The notes under the pieces: model-generated | What the model was told of the DNA's origin: nothing | The model's database searches: none | What the model saw: the letters and a program-made list of their open reading frames with translations, nothing else | Shown here: positions 15,901 through 23,993 of the stretch, piece by piece | How the letters are laid out: every line of letters starts with the position of its first letter | Position numbering within the stretch: the stretch's first letter is position 1 | NCBI GenBank assembly: GCA_031266935.1 | Contig: JAISAC010000015.1 | Coordinates: forward strand, 1 to 36,892 | Reading direction: 5' to 3' | Length of the DNA: 36,892 nt | Source: Prevotellaceae bacterium | GTDB lineage: Bacteria > Bacteroidota > Bacteroidia > Bacteroidales > UBA932 | Made by a program: the position numbers and the translations under genes

Positions 15901-16653
15901 ATGAAAAAAATAATTTTTATGCTGGCGGCGGTAACATTTTTTGGAATGAGCGCAAAAGCACAGGATATCATCACGCTGAAAAACGGCGATGAAATCAAAG
16001 CCAAAGTGCAGGAAATCGGTATATCCGAAGTGAAGTACAAAAAATATGACAACCTCACAGGACCTGTCTATACGCTCCTGAAAGCCGAAATCTTTATGAT
16101 TAAGTATGAGAACGGCAAAAAGGATGTATTTAAGGATGAGCCTGCTGCGGCTGCCGTATCCACCGAAAATAAGCCGGAGGAAGGATTAGCGCCCACGAAA
16201 AGTCAAAACATGGCTTTAGGGCTTTTTACCGGGCAAAAGCCGAAGGCAAGCTTGGAGATAGCGAATACAAAATTTGAAAATGCGTACGGCGAAAAGCTGT
16301 CGGCGCAAGAGGTTCGTTCTGTTTTGGCCGGTATGCCCAATGCGTTGGAGCTGTATGAATCGGGACGACGCATGCGCACAACAGGCTGGGTGTTTTTGGG
16401 GGTTGGGGCAGGTTGCATCGTAGTGGGAGGAAGTATGATGGATATAGATAATGCTGCCAGCTTTAAGAAAGCCACCCCTCTGTATGTCGTTGGTTTAGGA
16501 TGTTGTATAGCTGCGATAATATTTGAAGTTAAAGGCAATGCAAAGTGGAAGTCGGCCTATAACCTCTATCAGGGCAGCAAAAGCGGAAAGAGTACTTCGC
16601 TGAATTTCGGCGACACCCGTTCGGGTGGCATAGGTTTTACATACAACTTTTGA
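15901..16653 (+). CDS. Exported protein of unknown function, mosaic paralogue A
   Basis: A 250-residue protein with a signal peptide ending SAKA before Gln. Residues about 21-82 (starting DIITLKNGDEIKAKVQEIG) look like a small beta domain common in hypothetical Bacteroidetes proteins. A variable middle follows. Two hydrophobic segments (around 160-180 and 197-215) then lead to the conserved tail KWKSAYNLYQGSKSGKSTS. The protein at 18581-19288 has nearly the same beginning and end, but a different middle. The DNA of the shared ends is almost identical (6 differences in 187 bases; 76 bases identical at the 3' side), while the middle is not alignable by eye. I cannot assign a function; envelope location is inferred from the signal and membrane segments. 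Confidence 0.8.
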   Translation: MKKIIFMLAAVTFFGMSAKAQDIITLKNGDEIKAKVQEIGISEVKYKKYDNLTGPVYTLLKAEIFMIKYENGKKDVFKDEPAAAAVSTENKPEEGLAPTKSQNMALGLFTGQKPKASLEIANTKFENAYGEKLSAQEVRSVLAGMPNALELYESGRRMRTTGWVFLGVGAGCIVVGGSMMDIDNAASFKKATPLYVVGLGCCIAAIIFEVKGNAKWKSAYNLYQGSKSGKSTSLNFGDTRSGGIGFTYNF

Positions 16654-16775
16654 CGAGAGTCGGATGACGGAGGATACGCTCTCAATGAATCCTCCCTGCC
16701 GAACCGACAAGCGTACACTTTGCAGGGAAAATACCCGCAAAAGTGAAGGAAATGAAAAAATGAAAGAAATAAAAA

Positions 16776-16820
16776 AATCCTCGCTCGGCGTAGCGAAGAC
16801 GCTGCACCAAGCGAGGGATT
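16776..16820. terminator. Hairpin between paralogue A and the lipoprotein gene
   Basis: AATCCTCGCT pairs with AGCGAGGGATT, with a second small stem inside, followed by AAAATGTTAA. It lies 123 bases after the stop at 16653 and 40 bases before ATG 16860. No clear U-tract follows, so a transcript end or 5' leader structure are both possible. Confidence 0.4.
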
Positions 16821-16859
16821 AAAATGTTAAGTGTTTAAATGTTTTATTAATGTATTATT

Positions 16860-17342
16860 ATGAACAAATTTTTGAAAATGATGGCAAGTGCGCTGGCGAT
16901 AGCAGCGCTGGCTTCTGTAGCCGTTTCCTGCAGTAAGGATGACGACGATTGGGGGTTGACCGGCCAGTGGGTTTTTATGGGAGACGCGAATTGTATATTT
17001 ACCTTGAACGGAGTGGAGCATAATGCGGTAGAGGAGGGTATGCTCGACCGGTCGTACTTCAGCGGCCTTCGAGGATTATCTTTCGAATTTGAAAAGGGAG
17101 GGACAGTCGTTGTTGGTATCGGCGGAGAATCGGCGAGCTGGAAGTACAGCGTTTCCGGCGACAAGCTCACCATAAATGATGGGTCGGGCTCATTCCCTAT
17201 GAAGTACCGCGTATCGGGTGAAAAGCTGGAGCTGATATGGACTGATGTTACGATGGCGCTCTTGGGGGTTGATGACTCGGCGTTGACCGATTTGGGGATG
17301 TATGATTATGAGTTTATATTGATATTTGTCAAGGCAGATTAA
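16860..17342 (+). CDS. Lipocalin-like surface lipoprotein
   Basis: A 160-residue lipoprotein. The signal peptide ends at the lipobox VAVSC, followed by SKDDDD, an acidic stretch like the export signal that directs lipoproteins to the cell surface in Bacteroidetes. The mature part has the alternation of a small beta-barrel: LTGQWVFMGDANCIFTLNG, then FEFEKGGTVVVGI, WKYSVSGDKLTINDG and RVSGEKLELIW. This resembles the lipocalin-like domains (DUF4923/DUF5004 type) of Bacteroidetes lipoproteins. The ligand is unknown. The stop is 4 bases before the next start, so it is co-transcribed with the membrane redox protein. Confidence 0.75.
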   Translation: MNKFLKMMASALAIAALASVAVSCSKDDDDWGLTGQWVFMGDANCIFTLNGVEHNAVEEGMLDRSYFSGLRGLSFEFEKGGTVVVGIGGESASWKYSVSGDKLTINDGSGSFPMKYRVSGEKLELIWTDVTMALLGVDDSALTDLGMYDYEFILIFVKAD

Positions 17343-17346
17343 GGAG

Positions 17347-18258
17347 ATGAAAAGGGAACAAAGTTGGGGAACAGGGCTTGCCTGCGTTAGCCGGCTGGTT
17401 GTCGGCTTGCTGCTTTTGACGTCGTCTTTCACAAAGGCCGGCGATTTGGAAGCATTCGTCAATTTGTTGTTGCAGTACGGTTTTCCGGCGCTCGTCTGGG
17501 CGGCGCCTGTGATTGCGATTGTGGAGGCGGCGGCTGGTATTTGCCTGCTTTTGAATATTTCTCCGAGAGGCGTTTCGCTGTTTTCTATCGGAATGATCAG
17601 TGCATTTTCGCTGGTGTTTCTCTACGGTTACATTTTCCGGGATATAACGGATTGTGGCTGCTTTGGAAAGGCAAGCCTGCTGAAGCTGCCGCCGTGGGCG
17701 ACTTTTGTGCGAAATGCAGCGCTGTTGCTGCTGCTGTTCGTTTCGTGGCGATTTTCGGATGAGGCTTCGCCACGGTCGGTGCGGATAAAGTATGCAGCCG
17801 CAGGTGGAATACTTTTGCTGGCAAGTTTTTTTACCGGCTACAACTTTTCGCACCGAAAGGCGCCGGGCAAGATGCATCCTTTGTATCAGCGGGCGGTGAA
17901 GGAGACGGTGCTGCCGCAGCTGATAGAGACTTCGCCGGATTCTACCTGTCTGGTAATTGTTTTTTCCTATCGCTGTGAGGGCTGCTGGAATTATTTCGAA
18001 AACGTGAAGCGTTACAACGACCCCGCCATTGCCGACCGGCTGGTGATTCTGGCTGTCGGAAAAGACAGCACGGGCGTATTTAACGACTACTTTCTTCCCG
18101 ATTTCGAGATTCGGGAAGCGAACGAGAAAACGGTATCTGAACTTACGCAGGTGGCGCCGACAATGCTGTACATTGCCGGCGATACGATCCGCCACGTGAT
18201 ACAGGGTGCGATTCTTACGCGCTATTTATTTGAAAAGAATTATTTGGAACTATTTTAA
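17347..18258 (+). CDS. MauE/DoxX-like membrane protein fused to thioredoxin domain
   Basis: A 303-residue protein. ATG 17347 is chosen; the TTG at 17326 lies inside the previous gene. Four hydrophobic helices (about 10-35, 45-70, 72-97, 115-135) form a MauE/DoxX-like bundle with DCGCFGK (Cys103, Cys105) after helix 3. A fifth helix (about 145-165) leads to a periplasmic thioredoxin-like domain with a CEGC active site (Cys210/Cys213) and the VAPT cis-Pro motif. MauE-type proteins support disulfide formation in exported Cys-rich partners such as the small subunit of methylamine dehydrogenase. Here one polypeptide combines the membrane electron-transfer part and the thiol-exchange part. The next gene, 12 bases downstream, encodes an 8-Cys lipoprotein, the obvious candidate substrate. 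That pairing is inference. Confidence 0.8.
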   Translation: MKREQSWGTGLACVSRLVVGLLLLTSSFTKAGDLEAFVNLLLQYGFPALVWAAPVIAIVEAAAGICLLLNISPRGVSLFSIGMISAFSLVFLYGYIFRDITDCGCFGKASLLKLPPWATFVRNAALLLLLFVSWRFSDEASPRSVRIKYAAAGGILLLASFFTGYNFSHRKAPGKMHPLYQRAVKETVLPQLIETSPDSTCLVIVFSYRCEGCWNYFENVKRYNDPAIADRLVILAVGKDSTGVFNDYFLPDFEIREANEKTVSELTQVAPTMLYIAGDTIRHVIQGAILTRYLFEKNYLELF

Positions 18259-18270
18259 AAATGAACGATT

Positions 18271-18540
18271 ATGCAAAAGAAAATTATTTTGGCTGCTTTA
18301 ACGGGCTTGCTGCTGCTAAGCCCTTTGGTGTTTTTTTCATGTGATTATGATGAGGACGACACAAAAGTACGCGACCGTATTGAAGAAGGATGTCATGAAG
18401 ATGGAAAAGTGTTTTGTGATTATGAGGGTGATTACGGTTGTTGTGATTCTGATCTTCCATGGACAGACGGACATGGTTCTTGTTATAATTCGCAATCCTA
18501 TTGCCGAGGGTCAGGCTGGTCTTGTGTAAGGTGCTATTGA
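18271..18540 (+). CDS. Small cysteine-rich lipoprotein
   Basis: An 89-residue protein with a lipoprotein signal ending in the lipobox VFFSC (Cys24). The acidic run DYDEDD follows, resembling the Bacteroidetes surface-export signal. The mature 65 residues contain eight further cysteines at 41, 49, 57, 58, 71, 78, 85 and 88, enough for four disulfides, plus many Gly, Asp and Tyr. No family is recognised. It starts 12 bases after the MauE/thioredoxin fusion gene, which suggests that protein oxidises or repairs its cysteines. It could be a surface metal-binding or structural peptide, an adhesin, or a secreted effector or bacteriocin-like peptide. Nothing in the sequence separates these. Confidence 0.7.
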   Translation: MQKKIILAALTGLLLLSPLVFFSCDYDEDDTKVRDRIEEGCHEDGKVFCDYEGDYGCCDSDLPWTDGHGSCYNSQSYCRGSGWSCVRCY

Positions 18541-18580
18541 GGCTATCGTATTAAATTTTTAATTTTAATTTTTATCAATC

Positions 18581-19288
18581 ATGAAAAAAACGATTATTTT
18601 ATTGGCTATGTTCTTTGGGAGCATGGCAACAGCGTTTGCACAGGATATCATCACGCTGAAAAACGGCGATGAAATCAAAGCCAAAGTGCAGGAAATCGGT
18701 ATATCCGAAGTGAAGTACAAAAAATATGACAACCTCACGGGACCTCTCTATACGCTCCTGAAAGCCGAAATCTTTATGATTAAGTATGAGAACGGTAAAA
18801 AAGATATATTTAAAGATGAGCCTGCTGTTCCCACTACACCTTCCGTATCCTCTCACGAAGATATGCGGAAAACGCTGGAGCTCGATTCGGAGTTTATGGA
18901 CGAGGGGTTTAAAAATGCTTATGGCGTGAAGCTGTCGGAAAAGGAGATTCGTGCCATATTGACAAAAACGCCCGATGCGCTGAAGGAATATGATTCGGGA
19001 AAAAGCCTGCGTCAGATCGGAACAGTATGCAGTTGGACAGGAGTAATATGCCTGGGAACATCATTAGGCCTTTTACTAAATCCGAATGTGGAGAGTCCTG
19101 CGCCCGCGATTTGTTTCCTCAGCGTCTCACTGGCCGGTCTCACCGCTTCATTCATCTTGTACTCGCAAGGCAATGCAAAGTGGAAGTCGGCCTATAACCT
19201 CTATCAGGGCAGCAAAAGCGGAAAGAGTACTTCGCTGAATTTTGGCCTCACCCGCTCGGGCGGCGCAGGTTTTACGTTAACTTTTTAA
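18581..19288 (+). CDS. Exported protein of unknown function, mosaic paralogue B
   Basis: A 235-residue paralogue of the protein at 15901-16653. It has its own signal peptide (MKKTIILLAMFFGSMATAFA), then the same DIITLKNGDEIKAKVQEIG domain. A different acidic middle follows (EDMRKTLELDSEFMDEGFKN), then two hydrophobic segments and the same KWKSAYNLYQGSKSGKSTS tail. The two copies flank the lipoprotein / redox / Cys-rich trio in the same orientation. Near-identical DNA at both ends with unrelated middle DNA points to recombination between copies. Function unknown. Confidence 0.8.
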   Translation: MKKTIILLAMFFGSMATAFAQDIITLKNGDEIKAKVQEIGISEVKYKKYDNLTGPLYTLLKAEIFMIKYENGKKDIFKDEPAVPTTPSVSSHEDMRKTLELDSEFMDEGFKNAYGVKLSEKEIRAILTKTPDALKEYDSGKSLRQIGTVCSWTGVICLGTSLGLLLNPNVESPAPAICFLSVSLAGLTASFILYSQGNAKWKSAYNLYQGSKSGKSTSLNFGLTRSGGAGFTLTF

Positions 19289-19536
19289 TTTTCACAAGCT
19301 CATGAAACAATTGGTGATGTCCATATTCTATTAGAGTTTATATTCAATAGTTGGGTATTGTGCCAAAAATGATTTTGTTGCAACGGTGAGGGACACTTGC
19401 GTCGTCCCGCAGGGACGGGGAACGACGGAGGATAATCGGATTTTCTACCAATATTTTTTCCCTAACGGGACAAAAAAAGAGGCATTTGTATCCTTGTTAT
19501 ATGGAAGTTTTTTAATCCATTTTAAAATGAAAAAGT
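19289..19536. other. Intergenic region with REP-like hairpin
   Basis: About 250 bases. It contains the hairpin CGTCCCGCAGGGACG near 19403-19417, followed by GGATTTTCTACC about 30 bases later and CCCTAACGGGAC. This is the arrangement also seen near 23291 and, in part, near 2650. No gene or clear promoter box is supported. Confidence 0.6.
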
Positions 19537-20139
19537 ATGAAAACAAAAATTTTATTTATTACAGCAATATGCTTTTCATGCGCAGTGTTGTACGCACAGG
19601 AACAGGCGGCGGGATTTTACTGGAAAAAAAGCGATGCCCGGCACTACGGTTACGGTAATTTCATAGTAACGCGCGTGCTTACCGATTTCCCGGCCGACAG
19701 GGCGGGATTAAAAGCAGGAGACGTGATAGTCAGTATCAATGGCGAGAACACGTCGGCAATGGAAAAAACGCCTCGGCCTGTCCATACAATGGAAATAAAA
19801 AGGCTTGGAGAAAAGGAGACGATACCCATCACGATGCCCGAGCCATTCACGGTTTCACTTAACTCAACGTTGCTGGAATGTGATGATCAGTGGACAAGCA
19901 AATTTTCCATGAATAACGTTGAGCTTTCTGTTGACCCCGATGCAGATTTGTTTGATTACGCCACGTTTGATTTCGAGTACACCCATCAGGACAATCCTGC
20001 TATTATACGGCAGTATACAAGCATTGGGTCTCTGGAAGATGACTTTGTCCGGAAAATCACCTTCCACGTGAAACGCGGCAAACAGAAATTATCCCTTACG
20101 GTAAATGCAGAAATAAGAGCAAGAAACTACCTTCGGTAA
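19537..20139 (+). CDS. Exported PDZ-domain protein
   Basis: A 200-residue protein with signal peptide MKTKILFITAICFSCAVLYA and cleavage before Gln. Residues about 35-100 form a PDZ domain: the carboxylate-binding loop region YGYGNFIVTRVL, then the hallmark DFPADRAGLKAGDVIVSING. The remaining 90 residues are a beta-rich domain with no recognised family (FTVSLNSTLLECDDQW onward). No protease domain is attached, so it is likely an adaptor or scaffold in the periplasm or at the outer membrane. It precedes the two CsgG/LpoB-like genes on the same strand. Confidence 0.8.
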   Translation: MKTKILFITAICFSCAVLYAQEQAAGFYWKKSDARHYGYGNFIVTRVLTDFPADRAGLKAGDVIVSINGENTSAMEKTPRPVHTMEIKRLGEKETIPITMPEPFTVSLNSTLLECDDQWTSKFSMNNVELSVDPDADLFDYATFDFEYTHQDNPAIIRQYTSIGSLEDDFVRKITFHVKRGKQKLSLTVNAEIRARNYLR

Positions 20140-20160
20140 CGGGCCCTATTGGCGCAACTT

Positions 20161-20200
20161 AACAGGTTTCAATAACCTGTCAGGCTTACACGCCTGCGAG
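20161..20200. repeat. Two adjacent small hairpins
   Basis: ACAGGTT (20162-20168) pairs with AACCTGT (20174-20180), and CAGGC (20181-20185) pairs with GCCTG (20192-20196). They lie between the PDZ gene and the next ATG at 20236. No U-tract follows, so termination is uncertain. Confidence 0.5.
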
Positions 20201-20235
20201 GCAATAAGTCTTTGAATAACGAGAAAACAAATAAA

Positions 20236-21048
20236 ATGAAAAAAATATTTATGCTCGTAACAGTTTGCCTGCTGGCAAATGCTGTTTATGCACAAGAGCC
20301 TGTGGAAACCGTACTGCTGAACATGCACAATGAACGCAACGGTAAAACCTATCTGGACTCGTGGATATATCTCGACGCCCAGAATAACTTTACGGGAGCG
20401 TCGTTTATTTCCATAGCAGAAACGGACAGCGTAACTGCTGTCCCTGCCATCGGATGGACAAACAAAATGGCTGCCGAGCCGGGCACGACATTTATTGCCT
20501 ATCTCAAAGGCGTCTTCTATCAAATTTATGTAGAAGACTACATTATCCATAGCAATGAAACGGAAAGGACAACAGGCGATTGGTTTAGCTACACCACCAC
20601 CGTCAAACGCAATATCGAAACGCTTGGCGTACGGATAAGCTACCGGCAGCTGATGAACACCAAAATAGCGCGCGACACTGCCGCCAACAGCCAAAACCCG
20701 CGTATTTTCGTGGGGCTCGGAAATAACAATGTTTTCGTCAACAAGCTAAAGACACTACTTACAAAGCAGAGCTGCGTGATTATCACGAACGCCCCGCAAA
20801 GCGATTTCCAGCTGTATCTGAAGACAACGGAACGGCAATTCAACAGCGACCGCGATTTTGTGTACTGCTATGTGGATGTAACGCTCGAACTCCTTAATAC
20901 TTCTACCGGCGAAACCGTATACGCAGATGACTTTTCGCAAAAAGGCGTTTCCTCTTCGCGCGACCGCGCCGTGCGCGTGGCTGTTGAAGACGCCGTAGAA
21001 GCCGTCGGCGAAGCCATAATGCCTTTAATCATCAAAAATAAGGAATAA
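20236..21048 (+). CDS. Exported protein, LpoB/CsgG-like C-terminal domain (uncertain)
   Basis: A 270-residue protein starting at ATG 20236 with signal peptide MKKIFMLVTVCLLANAVYA. The first half is a beta-rich domain of unknown type. The second half (about 160-270) has the order seen in CsgG/LpoB/FlgT-like domains: NNNVFVNKLKTLLTKQSCVI, then DFQLYLKTTER, a strand YVDVTLELLNTSTGETVYA, and a final helix in an Ala-Val-rich segment. That fold assignment is by eye and tentative. The stop overlaps the next start by one base (TAATG), so the two proteins are probably made in linked amounts and may work together at the outer membrane. Confidence 0.65.
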   Translation: MKKIFMLVTVCLLANAVYAQEPVETVLLNMHNERNGKTYLDSWIYLDAQNNFTGASFISIAETDSVTAVPAIGWTNKMAAEPGTTFIAYLKGVFYQIYVEDYIIHSNETERTTGDWFSYTTTVKRNIETLGVRISYRQLMNTKIARDTAANSQNPRIFVGLGNNNVFVNKLKTLLTKQSCVIITNAPQSDFQLYLKTTERQFNSDRDFVYCYVDVTLELLNTSTGETVYADDFSQKGVSSSRDRAVRVAVEDAVEAVGEAIMPLIIKNKE

Positions 21049-23249
21049 TGAAACGGATAGTTATACTTGCGTTGGCTGTAATGTGCCTTGCAGCGGCAGC
21101 GTTTGCACAGGGAAAAAAGACCGTTGCCGTGTATGTAACCGGCAACTGCAGCGAAAATATTAAAAAGGTAATGAGTTCCCGAATTATTGCGCAAATAGTG
21201 CGCAGCAGGGAATATGCCGCCGTAGAGCGTACGCTGGAATTCGACCAGGCGCTGCGCCGCGAGCAAAGTTATCAAATCTCCGGCAATGTGGACGACGGGC
21301 AGGTCATAAAGCTCGGCAGGCAGTTCGGGGCAGGCCTGGTATGCGTGGCGGACGCCAGCAAAAAATTACAAATGTTCTTCCCTGACAATAATACTTATGC
21401 ATATCTTTTTACTGCACACTTAATAAATATAGAAACAGGTCTAGTAGTGTCTTTTTCTTTGGAAGTAGCCGATTGCGGCAGTGAGAGGGAAAAAAATAAG
21501 GAAGATTGTTCTTGTTGTGATAAAGAGGGTGACAGGTGGGGAATCTATAGCATAGACCAGGAACCGGTAATAAGCATAACCGACAATATAACCACTCAGC
21601 TTTTGCAGAACGTAACTACTACTGTAGGCAAGCCAAAGCTGGCGGTCTATGTAACCAATACGAGCGACATGTTTAAAGCCAAAACCGTCAGCTCGCGGCT
21701 TACGCAAAATTTTACCCACAGCGGCGCGTATGCCGTGGTGGACAGGACATCCGATTTTCGAGCGGAATTGAGCCGTCAGCAGTCAGGTAGGGTTGATGAT
21801 GGGCAACTCGTCCGGTTGGGGCGTCAATTCGGCGTAAGTCAGGTTTGCGTGGTTGACGTGCTTAGCTCGGGCTTCACAATTGTTCGTATTATAAACGTGG
21901 AAACGGGAATAATTGTGGCTACGGCGGAAGCGAGGAGTTGGGGTGTTGGAAGTGTTGACGAAATTACCCGTGAACTTTTAGAGCAGACGGTAGAATGTGT
22001 AAAGAAAGACGAAAAAATAACCTCTCCCTTGATGAAATGCTGCGAAGGATTATCCCCCGTTGATGGCATCTGCAAAGACTTGAATAGCGGCAATAACCAT
22101 TTGGTCATCGAACCGCGGTTCGATGATGGGAATGATTTTCACGAAGGCCTGGCGGCTGTAAAGCAAAACGGGAAATGGGGATATGTTGATAAAACAGGGA
22201 GCTTGGTTATATCCCTGCAATTTGAAAGTGCAGGTAATTTTACCGAAGGGCTGGCCGCGGTAGCACAAAACGGTAAATGGGGATATATTGACAAAACAGG
22301 CAACTGGATTATTCAGCCGCAATTTACCGGAGCTGCAGGATTCTCCGAAGGCCTGGCTGCGGTAGACAATCAGGGCAAATATGGATTTATTGATAAGACA
22401 GGGAAAGTCGCATTTTGGTTAAAAACGAATGTGGAGACTTTCAGATTATATTTTTCGGAAGGCTTGCTTGCTGCCAGTATCGCTAAGGACAACACAGTGC
22501 CTAAACGTGAAAGAAAAACAAATAAAATGATGGTTTGGGGTGATTTGATAAACAATGAAGCCGAATATAAAAAATACAGGGATTTTACCGGAGAAACCGT
22601 CGAACGTTGGGGCCTTTTGAATAAGAAAGGAGAATGGGAAATTGAACCCACCTACTATGATATTGACATTTTAGGGTTTAATGATGGATTGATAATAGCG
22701 ACCAAGCCAGTACCCTATACAGTTAGCAGTAAAATATCCGGGAATTATTATTATACTTATGCCATAGGCAAAAATATAGACCCGATTTTAATTTTTGAAG
22801 ATTTCTTTGGTAGAGATTTGGCGGAGTATAATTGGGTGACTTTTTCGGAAGGTTTAATAGCGGTAAGAGACAGGGATAACATAAATAAATGGGGCTATAA
22901 GGACAAAACCGGCGCATGGGCTATTCAACCGCAGTTTGATGTAGCAAAATGGTTTCGTGAGGGTTTGGCGCTTGTAAAAGAACAAAACGGCAAATGGGGA
23001 TATATTGATAAAACCGGAGCATGGGTTATCCGGCCACAATTTGATGTTAATGATGATAATTATCTAAGTTCCTTTTCCGAAGGTCTGGCGGGAGCAATGC
23101 AAAACGGTAAATGCGGGTATATCAACAAAATAGGGAAATGGGTAATTCTCCCTGTTTTTGACAGCGTGGAGGATTTTTCCGAAGGTTTGGCAAAGGTAGA
23201 ATACAACGGAAAAATTGGCTATATCGCCTTGCGCTCTTCCAATAAATAA
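21048..23249 (+). CDS. Exported protein: two CsgG-like domains plus eight WG repeats
   Basis: A 733-residue protein with signal peptide MKRIVILALAVMCLAAAAFA. Two related modules follow (about 23-180 and 203-325). Each contains an AVYVT strand, an SSR or VSSRL helix, a YA(A/V)V(E/D)RT strand, and the shared VDDGQ(V/L)(I/V)(K/R)LGRQFG segment, as in CsgG-type domains that sense or assemble at the outer membrane. A linker with three Cys leads to eight WG-type repeats (about 360-730), recognisable by NGKWGYIDKTG and FSEGLA. The last two have Cys or Ile in place of Trp. WG repeats are thought to form binding surfaces. The combination suggests an outer-membrane-associated binding scaffold; the partner is unknown. 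It overlaps the preceding gene by one base. Confidence 0.8.
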   Translation: MKRIVILALAVMCLAAAAFAQGKKTVAVYVTGNCSENIKKVMSSRIIAQIVRSREYAAVERTLEFDQALRREQSYQISGNVDDGQVIKLGRQFGAGLVCVADASKKLQMFFPDNNTYAYLFTAHLINIETGLVVSFSLEVADCGSEREKNKEDCSCCDKEGDRWGIYSIDQEPVISITDNITTQLLQNVTTTVGKPKLAVYVTNTSDMFKAKTVSSRLTQNFTHSGAYAVVDRTSDFRAELSRQQSGRVDDGQLVRLGRQFGVSQVCVVDVLSSGFTIVRIINVETGIIVATAEARSWGVGSVDEITRELLEQTVECVKKDEKITSPLMKCCEGLSPVDGICKDLNSGNNHLVIEPRFDDGNDFHEGLAAVKQNGKWGYVDKTGSLVISLQFESAGNFTEGLAAVAQNGKWGYIDKTGNWIIQPQFTGAAGFSEGLAAVDNQGKYGFIDKTGKVAFWLKTNVETFRLYFSEGLLAASIAKDNTVPKRERKTNKMMVWGDLINNEAEYKKYRDFTGETVERWGLLNKKGEWEIEPTYYDIDILGFNDGLIIATKPVPYTVSSKISGNYYYTYAIGKNIDPILIFEDFFGRDLAEYNWVTFSEGLIAVRDRDNINKWGYKDKTGAWAIQPQFDVAKWFREGLALVKEQNGKWGYIDKTGAWVIRPQFDVNDDNYLSSFSEGLAGAMQNGKCGYINKIGKWVILPVFDSVEDFSEGLAKVEYNGKIGYIALRSSNK

Positions 23250-23290
23250 TCCAACTCTACGACCGGCACGCTATGTGATGTTTTCACATT

Positions 23291-23345
23291 CCGTCCCTGA
23301 CGGGACGGTGGGGCACGTGATGGATTCTGTTTTCTACCGACATGC
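23291..23345. repeat. REP-like hairpin with TTTTCTACCGA tail
   Basis: CCGTCCC and GGGACGG arms enclose a 4-base loop at 23291-23308, followed by GTTTTCTACCGA near 23328-23340. The order matches the elements near 19403 and 4847, so this belongs to a dispersed family. It sits between convergent genes (stops at 23249 and 23383). Confidence 0.65.
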
Positions 23346-23382
23346 CGTCCCCTCGGCTACGCTCGGGGCAGGCTTTACGGGA

Positions 23383-23895
23383 CTATGGGAGAGGGGGAAT
23401 CTGCGTTAGCTGCTTTTCCATAATGTAGTCGTTCATATAAAATCCGTGTCCTATATGCAGGTCTCGCTGCGACACGATTTCGAATCCAAGATGTTCGTAA
23501 AAGTATCGCGATTTATTATCCCTGTTGACATTCAGCTTCAGGCTGTTCAGGGAGAGCGTTTTTGCAAGCTCCTTTGCCTTGTCTATAAGCATCGCGCCGA
23601 AGCCCCTGCCCTGAGCCGTTGGCAGAACATATATTTTCTCGATGTACAGAATTGTGTTTTCGACGGTATGCACGGAAATGTATCCCTTTGCGATCTCGTC
23701 GTCAAACAGAATAAAGTACCTGTGCTTCTTTTCCGTCATCTGTGCTCTTATCGAATCCGGAGAGTACATCATGTTGAACATGTAATCCAGCTGCTCTCCG
23801 GATATCATGTTTGAATATGTCGCAGGCCATACTACGGCCGCAATGCTGTTTATCAGCGTAATATCATCTACGGAAGCTTCTCTTATGCTTATCAT
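23383..23895 (-). CDS. GNAT-family N-acetyltransferase
   Basis: A 170-residue cytoplasmic enzyme with the GNAT core: ISIREASVDDITLINSIA at the N-terminus, YIEKIYVLPTAQGRGFGAML with the acetyl-CoA-binding QGRGFG loop (the Q/RxxGxG/A motif), and LNVNRDNKSRYFYEHLGFE at the end. The acceptor is unknown. It has its own -7 promoter box at 23962-23969, and is convergent with the WG-repeat gene, so it is transcribed separately. The length is normal for the family. Confidence 0.92.
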   Translation of the reverse strand: MISIREASVDDITLINSIAAVVWPATYSNMISGEQLDYMFNMMYSPDSIRAQMTEKKHRYFILFDDEIAKGYISVHTVENTILYIEKIYVLPTAQGRGFGAMLIDKAKELAKTLSLNSLKLNVNRDNKSRYFYEHLGFEIVSQRDLHIGHGFYMNDYIMEKQLTQIPPLP

Positions 23896-23961
23896 AAATC
23901 TCTTTTAATGATTATTTTTTTGCCGGAAATCGCATCAGCTTTTCTCTCAAAGTTCAACCTG

Positions 23962-23969
23962 CAAATATA
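23962..23969 (-). promoter_or_regulatory. -7 box for the GNAT gene
   Basis: On the minus strand TATATTTG (followed by CAGG) fits TAnnTTTG and lies about 65 bases before the GNAT start codon. No TTTG box is seen 19 bases upstream. Confidence 0.45.
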
Positions 23970-23993
23970 GGGTATTTTGCATGATATTATCCA

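Noticed and set aside
19386-19658. A 90-codon open frame before the PDZ gene
   Set aside because: It starts within a REP-like hairpin and runs into the PDZ gene in another frame; the PDZ gene has a signal peptide and a clear domain.
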